Below are positions 41,239-51,563 of a stretch of DNA of 64,000 bases, in pieces; positions within the stretch are counted from its first letter, which is position 1; each line of letters starts with the position of its first letter. Made by a program: the position numbers and the translations under genes. Source of the DNA: Aspidapion aeneum (taxonomy: Eukaryota > Arthropoda > Insecta > Coleoptera > Brentidae); assembly GCA_963576565.1 (NCBI GenBank), contig OY755040.1, positions 81,563,321-81,627,320 on the forward strand. The letters run 5' to 3'. Under the pieces are notes generated by a model that ran no database searches, had not been told where the DNA came from, and saw only the letters and a program-made list of their open reading frames with translations.

Positions 41239-41579
41239 TGAAAATGTTTTTTATAAGCAAAACACAAAATAAAATCTAATTTAGGACGATAATTCGCACT
41301 TTAAACGAAAGCAAACATTACAATCCACCAGAAAATAACACAGAAAATAAGTTCGTTCGAGTAGTTTACTGTTTTGTGACGTCACTCGCAGCTGATTGGT
41401 AGACCGCCTGTTTTGAATCACGTGGCTAATTGTTTGAATTGAATGAAATTATTTAATTAAAAGAACTACGAATTTGAGAAAAAATTAAACAAAAAAGTTT
41501 GTGTTTAGCATTCCCAAGACCTAAAAAGATATCTAAAAATAAATATATTTTTATTTTTTACTACTGTCAAACACCCTAT

Positions 41580-42002
41580 TGTTACGGGTTCTCAACAACA
41601 ATTAAAACTCGCAAACGAATTGTCAATTTATTTTGACAAATTATGTACAAAAACACGCACTTAAACTTACTAATAACTTGCTAATAATTCACTAGTTTAA
41701 TCGGCCTATTAACTTCGTGTTAATATCTGGCGATCACGACCATTGGTTATCTTTGACTGACTCGATGCGCGACGTCCGGCCCTATATATAGAGTCTGCCT
41801 ACTATTCGAGAACCATCCATCCTTCTTCGATTCACGAGCATTCTCGTCTCTTCCAGAAGGTGTGCGGCCACGCACGAGTATGTCATAGATAACGCAACTA
41901 AAACCTAGACTAAGAATACAACCATAAGATAAGTCAACCTAATACTATACTAAACCTAAATAAATTCTAACTATAATATTTAAATAACTTAAATTTGTAA
42001 CA
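41580..42002 (+). repeat. Solo LTR (unit 1)
   Basis: Starts TGTTACGGGTTCTC and ends TTAAATTTGTAACA, 423 bp, with a TATA box (CTATATATAG near 41785) and an AATAAA at about 41970. No coding or primer site follows, so it is a solo LTR of a Gypsy-like element formed by LTR-LTR recombination. It sits exactly at the right end of the THAP element; flanks CTAT and ATAT may be a decayed target duplication. Confidence 0.72.
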
Positions 42003-42130
42003 ATATTGTTGAGTGTTAAGTGTTAATGTCCACCAAGCATGATTTAGAGGGGGCTATAAATTTTTCCTGTGCATAAAATTGGACCCTCTTTTCGCTAGAT
42101 GTTTAGCTCTCAAATTTGCGCGCCACTACA

Positions 42131-42412
42131 TTGTACTTCAAGAATATTTTATTGTACTTGAAGTACTTCGAATGTACTTGAAGTATTTTGAGTGTACCTT
42201 GAATGTACTTGAAGTACTTTAAATGTACTTGAAGTACTTATAATGTACTTGAAGTACTTTACTTGACAAAATCAAGTACATTTCCAGGTACATTGTTAAA
42301 AGTAATTCAAGTACCAAGTACAATTACCGGATTGTAGATGTACTTCAAGTACAGTAGTTGAAGTACTTGTAAGAACTTGAAGTACAATTTCAAGTACTGT
42401 ACTTGAAGTACC
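42131..42412. repeat. 20-bp palindromic minisatellite (unit 1)
   Basis: The repeat AATGTACTTGAAGTACTTTA recurs at 20-base spacing, with variants on both sides, then copies in opposite orientation (ACTTCAAGTACA). The core AAGTACTT is self-complementary. Unit 3 has one more copy than units 1 and 2. Confidence 0.9.
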
Positions 42413-42524
42413 TGACAACTCTACGCTGAACTAACATAAAGTGCACTTTTGCACACATCCACATTATGAGTAAACCTTGCTTCTTTGGATAGCTATTTTA
42501 TGATAAACTTAACCACAGATTAAC

Positions 42525-42797
42525 TATAATTGAAGACCTTGGTGCAAGATCCGGGCAAATCAATTTTCCACATAAAATGAGTAAAACATGTCGACTCATA
42601 CAAATCGAAATTGCGTGTCTTTTGGTGCAAGAATCAGGCAAGTCAGTGGCATAGTAGTGAAAATATAATGACAAAGGACTTGCCCGTTTAACCGATTTGG
42701 CTCAAGAAACAGGCAAGTCCTGGACTTACCTGACTATTGTTCCAAACTACGTATAGTGGACTTGTGCAGTTCTTGCAGCAAGGTCTTCAATTGTATA
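42525..42797. mobile_element. 273-bp MITE (unit 1)
   Basis: The left end ATTGAAGACCTTGGTGCAAG and the right end CTTGCAGCAAGGTCTTCAAT are inverted with one mismatch, both preceded or followed by TATA-type bases, a possible TA target as in Tc1/mariner relatives. Inside, CAGGCAAGTC recurs and inverted GGACTTGCC occurs. No coding capacity. Confidence 0.75.
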
Positions 42798-42814
42798 TTG
42801 TATGCCAAGGCATA

Positions 42815-42871
42815 AAAGTGTATTCCAAAGTGATTCAAAGACACTTTGATCAGGAGGATGTTATTGAATAA
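42815..42871 (+). pseudogene. THAP-like exon fragment (unit 1)
   Basis: Eighteen codons ending RHFDQEDVIE and a TAA. The same ending (RHFDHEDVIE) occurs at 44790-44819. The HF plus acidic pattern fits the end of a THAP domain, although the Cys expected before the HF is missing here. It is likely a duplicated last exon. Confidence 0.45.
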
Positions 42872-42941
42872 GATGCTAATATTAAAGGACGTGGTTTTTG
42901 GGTTCACTTGGAGAATAAAAACTTTAATGAAATATATGTCC

Positions 42942-42968
42942 TAAACGTCTTAAAAGTTAAGACGTTTA
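42942..42968. repeat. Perfect 12-bp hairpin, 3-base loop (unit 1)
   Basis: TAAACGTCTTAA and its exact reverse complement enclose AAG. In units 2 and 3 the left arm starts TCAACG, which weakens the outer pair. Confidence 0.5.
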
Positions 42969-43265
42969 GAAGATATGTTCACATTAAGTTTTTTTCTCAA
43001 AATTGACAAAATAAATATAAACTTGTTATTCAATATCATCTTGTATAGGAATGACAATAACTTACCCATACTTTTTTTACAAACATAACTTTATCTGGGT
43101 ATTACGCCGCTATTAAGAAACATTTTTAATTAAGAAATCACTGCGTTTCACTTAACGGGTGCGATGTTCTTTATCAACTTTTTATGTTTGTCAATTTTTT
43201 TTGTCATTCATAAATGTTTGTTTTTTTAATTTCTTGCATACTTTAAGTAAGATCTTTATTTTAAA

Positions 43266-44819
43266 ATAGCTCCAACGTGTTACGTACTCAATTGCCCTTT
43301 CAAAATTAAATCTTTTCATAGATTCCCGAGAAATTTTTAGGTAAGTAAAATTATATATTTATATAAGCATTGCTTAAGTACCTATGTATACAGTGATATA
43401 GTCTAAATTATACGCATTTGTAATGTCGTCACCAGGTGAGAAAAAAACGTATGGCGTAGATATTTTTGTCAATCAATGTTTTTTGATTGACAGTGACGAA
43501 TACTTCACACTACTTTTAGACAATTTTTTTTTAAGCTTATTGTCACCGCTGTTTATAATATACTAAACAAAGATAAACAAAAATGACGTCATTACAAATG
43601 GGTATAATTTGAACCATATGAGCTTGTTCTATAGAAATATTTTTTATGACAAACACTTTAATTACTTTCAGCTCCGCCAAAAATGGATGAATGCTGTTGG
43701 ACATGAAAACGCCCCTTATAGACTTAGAAGAAAATATAGATATCTAGTTCATAAAGTAATTAAATTATGGTTAAATTATTAAACTAAATAAAAAAAAACT
43801 GTGATTGGTATACCGACAGTCAGATACTTTAGTTAAACATTCCTTAAATGACTAGGATGTTCCTAAATTAACATTGATTTATTTATCCCCTAACTTAAAT
43901 GCCTAACATATCCCAAAATAAAATATATTACAGTTAAAAAAAGCCTGACTAGTGGAATACTGAAAATAGCTAAATAAAAAATAAATGTGTAGTTATTGGG
44001 TTGTTTTTTATGTATTTCGTTGAAATGATTATCTAAAATATTTTAAAGACTTTTTGATACAAGTAGTATACTACCGCAAAATAATAGATAAATAAAGAGA
44101 AATTTTTTTATTAATTTTACCAAAATGATTTTCTAAAATATTTAAAGTAGTTTTTAATATAATCCAAAAATTATGGAATATAAATAATCTTTAAGTCTGG
44201 TATATTAAAAATATTTTTAGATCACTTAGTATTTTTTAAATAAAATTAAATAAAACACCCGTGCGCGATTTTCGAAAATGTTTGTAGCGCCATCTTTGGA
44301 CTGCTTACCCAAACTTATGTATGTTCGACACACTGTATGTAATAATAATATAATTTTGAGTGGCCCATCTTAATAATATATATTATAATCTATAATCTTT
44401 GCTTACATTATGGTAAATGAGAAAATAATGTTAATGACGAACCGCCATGATAAGAAAAACAACCTATTTAACCTAACTAAATTTGAAAAACTTATCTTTT
44501 TGATAAACGACGCAATTGCGACGTTTTGATTGTTCTTCGACAATCGTTTTCAAGAACCACAAATATAGAATCATTTTCAAATTATTCTTTTGTCAACATT
44601 GTTTACTTTGCTTTATGTTTAATATTTATTTATTTATTTCTAACAAATTTTTGAAAAATTATCAATCAAAACCAAAGGTAGAATATTATTTTAAAATGTT
44701 ATTATGTCATAAAAGTGTATCCATTGACGTAGAGTGTACCTAGTGTGCTCAACGAGATGGAGAGCTACAGTCCTTCGAGGGATTCAAGGCACTTTGATCA
44801 CGAGGATGTTATTGAATAA
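43266..44819 (+). pseudogene. Intron-containing THAP gene relic (unit 1)
   Basis: Exon 1 (43266-43340) reads APTCYVLNCPFK then SFHRFPRNF, with two Cys ligands of a THAP domain. The start codon position is ATA and the last codon before the donor is TAG. The donor GTAAGT at 43341 and acceptor TTTCAG at 43671 bound a 331-bp intron. Exon 2 starts in phase with LRQKWMNAVGHEN, carrying the conserved THAP Trp. A later segment (44757-44819), after a CCTAG acceptor-like site, ends RHFDHEDVIE and stop and may be exon 3. The usual third Cys is Ser there. It is broken by at least the start and stop changes. The exon 3 assignment is an inference. Confidence 0.6.
43783..44750. other. AT-rich DNA between THAP exons (unit 1)
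   Basis: No family recognised. The 75-codon frame at 44516-44743 is present in all three units only because the segment is duplicated; it has no domain features. Confidence 0.4.
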
Positions 44820-44867
44820 GAATTAATTAAAAAGGTTTTAATAAAAATTCAAATCCTAAAAATTTTA

Positions 44868-45420
44868 TAGAAAATTGTTTTCATAGAATAGAGTTCCCAA
44901 AAAGAAGAGGAAATGCGAATATAATTATTTTAGAAACTAAACAATTAATGATTTCTTTCATACCTGATATATCAGATAAAATTAACAGAATAGCAAATAG
45001 AATATAAAAACACTTTTTAAGACGGAAAATAAACTTGGATCTATTTTAACAAAAACAAAACCTTAAAATGAAGAACAAAATTTAAATAACATACTTTACA
45101 AAATACCTTGTGAATGTGGTAAAATTAATATTGCTGAAACTTAAGGCCACTTAATCCAGAGTTTGTCGACATTATTTTGAAAGTAATCATAGAACAAAAT
45201 GGGGAGAATCCCAAATTTTACAAAAAGAATCTAAGGACATTAGAAGAAAATTAAATCATGTATTCATTTAAATAAAGATAGCTGTTTTTCAAGTATATCT
45301 GTTGACATAAATAAAACTTGGCTTTCTATTCTAAAACAAGATTCACAAAAAGGTTTTATCAGAATTAATTATTACTGTAATGATGTTTTGATTATTATTA
45401 TTTTTTAAATGTGATTTTTA
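44868..45420 (+). pseudogene. Penelope-like element remnant (unit 1)
   Basis: In shifting frames the translation shows SFIPDISDKINRI, KLGSILTKTKP, NILYKIPCECGKINIAET, and WGESQILQKES. These match, in order, the end of the reverse transcriptase and the GIY-YIG endonuclease linker of Penelope-like elements. Several stops and frameshifts are present and the upstream RT is missing. No ends could be defined. Confidence 0.72.
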
Positions 45421-46536
45421 TATAAAAAGAGGGGGCACTAAATACATTGTTTACCGGGATGCGTCAGATGAACTAAATTTGAGATATGTTAAAGGCCCAA
45501 TTTTCCTGATATTTTTTCCAAAAAAAATTGGGGGGGTCATAGGATTCGTTTTCGAGTTATACCGGGTGGGCCAAAAAAAACCGGACAATTTTTTTTTCAT
45601 TATAACTTTTGAACTATACCATCGATTTTAATGGAACAAACTGCCCTTGACAGAGAATGGATCAGAGTTTTGACCAAATATATTCTTTTGTCGGCCATCG
45701 CAAAATCCAAGATGGCGAACGAAATGAAATTGTACCCTTCAAAGATGCTCGTTATTCTTGTGTTGCGAACATATTTTCATTATTTTTTTAATTAGTAAGA
45801 AAGCTGCATTCTTGCCACGTACAACAAGGTACGACTCAGCAAAATCGCTTTAGTGGTTCTAAAAAAAAATATTTTTGTTTCAACCATTGTTTTGCATATT
45901 AGACGATTGCCCCATTGTTTTGCATATTAGACGATTGCCTTGCCAATCATGTCTGTATTTATTGCCTTATAAATTCATTACATTCAAATGCATCCTGGTG
46001 GGAATGGATTGCTTTTTAAAGAGCATGATCAAAATTTATCACCATCTTAAAATTTAAGATGGCGGACAGAATCATACTTGATTGATACTGAACATGTTTA
46101 GGTTTTTATTTTCTTTTATCGAAAAGCACTACTTTTCCCCAAAAAAACGAGGTACAAATTAGTAAAATCGTTTTGGTGGTTTTCAAAAAATCTATTCTTG
46201 TTTTAGCCATTATTTTACACATTGCCAATCCTGTCCGCATTCATTTCCTTATAAACTCATTATTACTAAACCCATATTAGTGAAATAAAAAAAAACATAG
46301 TGAGAATTGATTGTTCTTTAAAGAATCGAAATTTGCCGCCATCTTAAAAGTTAAGATCTCGGATAGAACCATACTTGACCCTTCAAAGAATCACGTTTAT
46401 TTTTCGAAAATGATTTGGTTTTTTCGGTTATTTATAGAAAAGCACTACTTACTCCCGCTTAACAAGGTACAAAGTAATAAAATCGGTAAAGTGGTTCTCA
46501 CAAAATGCCATTTTTATTACAAATTATACGATTGCA
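45421..46536. other. Degenerate repeats of unknown type (unit 1)
   Basis: Contains a 30-base direct repeat (CCATTGTTTTGCATATTAGA at 45884 and 45912) and two or three diverged copies of a roughly 290-base module. The modules share AAAAGCACTACTT, CAAGGTAC or GAGGTAC, and ATCTTAAAA near-palindromes with AAGATGGCGGA. Open frames at 45875-46057 and 46311-46622 have no domain features. CCGGGTGGGCCAAAAAAAAC at 45563 precedes the first module. Confidence 0.5.
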
Positions 46537-46539
46537 TTG

Positions 46540-46763
46540 CCTATCCTATTCACTGGAGTCCCAAAAGAAAGAAGAGCAGCCAGAAGGGTATCCTTGTTGA
46601 TAAAGAAAAATCTAAAGAATAAAATTACAGACTACGATTGCATTAGTGAAAACATACTTCGAGTGAACATGAAGATGATTGGACATAATATAAGCATAAT
46701 AGCAGTCTACGCACCATCAGATGACGAAAGAGTACATACAAAACAAATGTTCTTTGATCATTT
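46540..46763 (+). pseudogene. RTE-like endonuclease fragment, cut by the tandem junction (unit 1)
   Basis: The frame reads GVPKERRAARRVSLLIKKN and IIAVYAPSDDERV, part of the APE endonuclease of RTE-type elements, then meets the unit junction after MFFDHL. In unit 3 the same frame continues with QLDETITVIG. The N-terminal endonuclease residues are missing at the left edge. Confidence 0.85.
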
Positions 46764-47690
46764 GTAAGGTCTGCGTGGAGCTTAAGGTGGGATATATAAA
46801 GTTTCGGAGCAGTAGACATAGCAGATAAAATCTGTTGGGTGGGTATACTGATACTTTAGGCCCTTTTTTAAAGAATTGTAGGGTTCTTGAGGGTTTTGAG
46901 TTAGTACGATTTTAAGAGCTTTATGTGTAGACAAATTCTTCGTAGAGTCTGTGGTGGGACAACGTCAAGTTTCGGAGCAGGAGACATAGCAGATAAAATC
47001 TGCTGGGTGGGTATACTGATAGTTAAGACCCTATTCTAAAGAATCATAGGGTTTTTGAGGATTTTGAGTTAGTAGGATTCAGAGGATCTTATGAGTAGAA
47101 AAGGTCTGCGTGGAGTTTAAGCTGGGACAACGTCATGTTTCGGAGCAGTAGACATAGCAGATAAAATCTGGTGGTTTGGTAGTAAGATTTAAAGAGTAGA
47201 AAAAGCCTGTGTAGAGTTTGAGGTGAAACAACGTCAAGTTTCGGAGCAGTAGACATAGCAGATTTGGTGGGTATACTGAGACTTTTGGCCCTTTTTTAAA
47301 GAACTTTAGGGTTTTTGAGGGTTTTGAGTAAGTGAGATTCAGAGGATGTTGAGTAGAAAAGGTCTGGGTGGAGTTTAAGCTGGGACAACGTCAAGTTTTG
47401 GAGCAGGAGACATAGCAGATAAAATCTGCTGGGTGGGTATATTGATACTTAAGGCCCTTTTTTAAAGAACTGTAGGGTTTTTAAGGATTTTAAGTTAATA
47501 GGATTTTAAAAGCTTTATGAGTAGACTAATAGTCTGTGGTGGGACAACGTCAAGTTTCGTAGCAGGAGACAGGAGTGGGTATACTGATAGTTTAGGCACT
47601 TTTTTAAAGAACTGTAGGGTTTTTGAGGGTTTTGAGTTAGTAGGATTTTAAGAGCTTTATGACTAGACAAATTCTACGTAGTACTAAATA
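46764..47690 (+). repeat. 165-168 bp satellite array (unit 2)
   Basis: Copy of 38586-39490, but with the complete core ATAAAATCTGCTGGGTGGGT at 47420 where unit 1 has a 14-base deletion. Confidence 0.93.
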
Positions 47691-47704
47691 TTCTACGTAG
47701 TACT

Positions 47705-48454
47705 AAATGTTATGGAATATTCTAGAAATTCTTTCAGACTCTTACTTTTGAAATAACTAAGCTAATGTCGAAGTCGGTTCTTGTATATCTATTCTGGTTA
47801 TCGAATAGAAATAATTTCACTTGTTGTTTATAGTTTTAGGTCCTTGCATTATTTGCAATTTGGTATTTGAGAACATCATAGAAAGTTATGGAATCTTCTA
47901 GAAATTCTTTCTTATTCTTACTTTTGAAATTACTAATCTAATGTCGAAGTCGCCTTTTGGATATCTCTTCTGATTCTCGAATAAAACGTCGTAGAATGTT
48001 ATGGAATATTCTAGAAATTCTTTCTGATTCTTACTTTTTAACTAACTAAACTAATATCGAAGTTGCTTTTTGAATATCTCTTCTGGTTCTCGAATAAAAC
48101 GTCGTAGAATGTTATGGAATATTCTAGAAATTCTTTCTGATTCTTACTTTTTAACTAACTAAACTAATATCGAAGTCGCTTTTAGGATATCTCTTCTGGT
48201 TCTCGAATAAAACGTCGTAGAATGTTATGGAATATTCTAGAAATTCTTTCTGATTCTTACTTTTTAACTAACTAAACTAATATCGAAGTCGCTTTTTGGA
48301 TATCTCTTCTGGTTCTCGAATAAAACGTCGTAGAATGTTATGGAATTTTCTGGAAGTTTTCTGTACAGTTAATGTCGAAGTCGGTTCTCAAATAACTCTT
48401 TTAATTTTTGAATAAAACAATATCGAACTTCTTCGAATATTCTGGAAAAATCAC
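47705..48454 (+). repeat. 113-bp tandem repeat (unit 2: four core copies)
   Basis: AGAATGTTATGG recurs at 47993, 48106, 48219 and 48332, all 113 bases apart. This is one copy more than in units 1 and 3. Confidence 0.94.
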
Positions 48455-48807
48455 TTAATGTTCTTCTGTTTAATTGTCCTAGCCGGTGATACTATGTAAG
48501 GATAGTCTTTACACTATTTAGATCCCACTTCTGACACCAATAGGGTATTTGACAAATTTTAGAAAAAAGGTTAGAATGATACATAGATCCCTAATTTGCT
48601 ACGCAAAATTATTAAAATAGTATATTTTAACATGACTAAATTTAAAATCAAGTTTTCTAATTTCCGATTTGAATTTTCCGCTAAAACGCTCATTTCTTGC
48701 ATGGCGTTGCAATGACGTCACAGTGAAGTAAACTCGCGGACAGATACACGGCAGTCAAGTGTTTATTTGTTTTTGGTCTGTGCTTTTACTGTTTTTTATG
48801 TAAAAAA

Positions 48808-49000
48808 ATGTCCTATAAGTGGTGTGTAGTACCTCAGTGTTCGAATACTAGCATAAAAACACCTGAAAAACTATTTATTAGTTATATGTGCCTACAGCAG
48901 TAAAATAACGGAAAAAGTGGCTAGAACTTGCTCGAAGAGACCCAAGGGCCTTATCTAATACATCTTGACTTTAGATTTGTGAAGATCACTTTGATGTGAG
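48808..49000 (+). pseudogene. THAP-domain pseudogene (unit 2)
   Basis: Same sequence and same defects as the relic at 40503, so the gene was dead before the segment was duplicated. Confidence 0.82.
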
Positions 49001-49416
49001 TAAACAACTATAATAGGCAGAAAGGTGTACAAATTTTTAGGCGGTGCTAGGCAGTTATTAGGCAGGACTAGGGAGTAGCTCTAAATGCAGGATTAGCCAG
49101 TGCACATGCAGGCTAAATGTAGGACTGAGCAGTGCATATGCAAGACTAGGCAGTGCATATTTGTTATGAAGGGTCATAAGAATTCTTCGAAACAAAATGT
49201 ATTTAGAAAATTTTGTTTGAAAAAAACACTTTTTGATTCTTTCTTAATGCTTATAATAATAATGATTGGGTATTTAATTGAATCAATTGTAAGTGGCATA
49301 TTAAACAGAAAAGCAAGACATATAATCTAACCTCAAAATCTAAATGAGTAAAAGTAGGCGAAGAATATCGTAAAAAAACTTTCAGTTATATACAAAACAA
49401 CTCATCGGATACTTAC

Positions 49417-49544
49417 ATTAACATTTTAACGTTTCTAAATTCCGCAGTACAAAAATCACTGTTGTTGGCAAAGAAGCCTGCCCCCATAAAGGAATTCAGC
49501 ATTGGCAGGTTGGAGCTATCGGCTTTGGAGAATCCGTTTTCCAT
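49417..49544 (-). pseudogene. Minus-strand transposon-linked exon (unit 2)
   Basis: Copy of the exon at 41111-41238, beginning MENGFSKADS and ending at a GTAAGTAT donor. No downstream exon found. Confidence 0.55.
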
Positions 49545-49885
49545 TGAAAATGTTTTTTATAAGCAAAACACAAAATAAAATCTAATTTAGGACGATAATT
49601 CGCACTTTAAACGAAAGCAAACATTACCATCCACCAGAAAATAACACAGAAAATAAGTTCGTTCGAGTAGTTTACTGTTTTGTGACGTCACTCGCAGCTG
49701 ATTGGTAGACCGCCTGTTTTGAATCACGTGGCTAATTGTTTGAATTGAATGAAATTATTTAATTAAAAGAACTACGAATTTGAGAAAAAATTAAACAAAA
49801 AAGTTTGTGTTTAGCATTCCCAAGACCTAAAAAGATATCTAAAAATAAATATATTTTTATTTTTTACTACTGTCAAACACCCTAT

Positions 49886-50308
49886 TGTTACGGGTTCTCA
49901 ACAACAATTAAAACTCGCAAACGATTTGTCAATTTATTTTGACAAATTATGTACAAAAACACGCACTTAAACTTACTAATAACTTGCTAATAATTCACTA
50001 GTTTAATCGGCCTATTAACTTCGTGTTAATATCTGGCGATCACGACCATTGGTTATCTTTGACTGACTCGATGCGCGACGTCCGGCCCTATATATAGAGT
50101 CTGCCTACTATTCGAGAACCATCCATCCTTCTTCGATTCACGAGCATTCTCGTCTCTTCCAGAAGGTGTGCGGCCACGCACGAGTATGTCATAGATAACG
50201 CAACTAAAACCTAGACTAAGAATACAACCATAAGATAAGTCAACCTAATACTATACTAAACCTAAATAAATTCTAACTATAATATTTAAATAACTTAAAT
50301 TTGTAACA
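49886..50308 (+). repeat. Solo LTR (unit 2)
   Basis: 423-bp copy of 41580-42002 with the same TG and CA ends. Confidence 0.72.
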
Positions 50309-50436
50309 ATATTGTTGAGTGTTAAGTGTTAATGTCCACCAAGCATGATTTAGAGGGGGCTATAAATTTTTCCTGTGCATAAAATTGGACCCTCTTTTCG
50401 CTAGATGTTTAGCTCTCAAATTTGCGCGCCACTACA

Positions 50437-50720
50437 TTGTACTTCAAGAATATTTTATTGTACTTGAAGTACTTCGAATGTACTTGAAGTAGTTTGAGTG
50501 TACCTTGAATGTACTTGAAGTACTTTAAATGTACTTGAAGTACTTATAATGTACTTGAAGTACTTTACTTGACAAAATCAAGTACATTTCCAGGTACATT
50601 GTTAAAAGTAATTCAAGTACCAAGTACAATTACCGGATTGTAGATGTACTTCAAGTACAGTAGTTGAAGTACTTGTAAGAACTTGAAGTACAATTTCAAG
50701 TACTGTACTTGAAGTACCTG
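50437..50720. repeat. 20-bp palindromic minisatellite (unit 2)
   Basis: Copy of 42131-42412 with the same number of units. Confidence 0.9.
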
Positions 50721-50830
50721 ACAACTCTACGCTGAACTAACATAAAGTGCACTTTTGCACACATCCACATTATGAGTAAACCTTGCTTCTTTGGATAGCT
50801 ATTTTATGATAAACTCAACCACAGATTAAC

Positions 50831-51103
50831 TATAATTGAAGACCTTGGTGCAAGATCCGGGCAAATCAAATTTCCACATAAAATGAGTAAAACATGTCGA
50901 CTCATACAAATCGAGATTGCGTGTCTTTTGGTGCAAGAATCAGGCAAGTCAGTGGCATAGTAGTGAAAATATAATGACAAAGGACTTGCCCGTTTAACCG
51001 ATTTGGCTCAAGAAACAGGCAAGTCCTGGACTTACCTGACTATTGTTCCAAACTACGTATAGTGGACTTGTGCAGTTCTTGCAGCAAGGTCTTCAATTGT
51101 ATA
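50831..51103. mobile_element. 273-bp MITE (unit 2)
   Basis: Copy of 42525-42797 with intact inverted ends. Confidence 0.75.
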
Positions 51104-51120
51104 TTGTATGCCAAGGCATA

Positions 51121-51177
51121 AAAGTGTATTCCAAAGTGATTCAAAGACACTTTGATCAGGAGGATGTTATTGAATAA
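51121..51177 (+). pseudogene. THAP-like exon fragment (unit 2)
   Basis: Copy of 42815-42871 ending RHFDQEDVIE and stop. Confidence 0.45.
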
Positions 51178-51563
51178 GATGCTAATATTAAAGGACGTGG
51201 TTCACTTGGAGAATTAAAACTTTAATTAAATATATGTCCTCAACGTCTTAAAAGTTAAGACGTTTAGAAGATATGTTCACATTAAGTTTTTTTCTCAAAA
51301 TTGACAAAATAAATATAAACTTGTTATTCAATATCATCTTGTATAGGAATGACAATAACTTACCCATACTTTTTTTACAAACATAACTTTATCTGGGTAT
51401 TACGCCGCTATTAAGAAACATTTTTAATTAAGAAATCACTGCGTTTCACTTAACGGGTGCGATGTTCTTTATCAACTTTTTATGTTTGTCAATTTTTTTT
51501 GTCATTCATAAATGTTTGTTTTTTTAATTTCTTGCATATTTTAAGTAAGATCTTTATTTTAAA

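Larger units (their letters stand above)
40233..41579. mobile_element. 1.35-kb TIR element with THAP pseudogene (unit 1)
   Basis: The ends AGGGTATTTGACA and TGTCAAACACCCT are inverted with one mismatch; the match may extend to CAAT and ATTG. Just inside, both ends contain a TGACGTCA palindrome (40408 and 41377) followed by similar GTAAACT motifs. Two coding relics read inward from these ends towards each other: a THAP domain on the plus strand and an exon on the minus strand. This arrangement suggests two promoters, one per end. A solo LTR abuts the right end. Confidence 0.68.
38586..46763 (+). repeat. 8.2-kb tandem segment, unit 1 (8178 bp)
   Basis: Begins at GTAAGGTCTGCGTGG within the satellite and ends at TTTGATCATTT, after which the same GTAAGGTCTG start recurs at 46764. 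It is nearly identical to units 2 and 3 apart from scattered substitutions and copy-number changes. It is the most divergent unit: it lacks a 24-base insertion near 54597 shared by units 2 and 3, has a 14-base deletion at about 39250, and has a 13-base longer stretch near 42894. Confidence 0.96.
48538..49885. mobile_element. 1.35-kb TIR element with THAP pseudogene (unit 2)
   Basis: Duplicate of 40233-41579. The THAP pseudogene is at 48808-49000 (plus) with the same frameshift and stops. The minus-strand exon is at 49417-49544 and is still open. Confidence 0.68.

Noticed and set aside
44516..44743. A 75-codon frame present three times
   Set aside because: The same explanation applies. Its composition is that of random AT-rich translation, and identity among recent duplicates is not evidence of selection.
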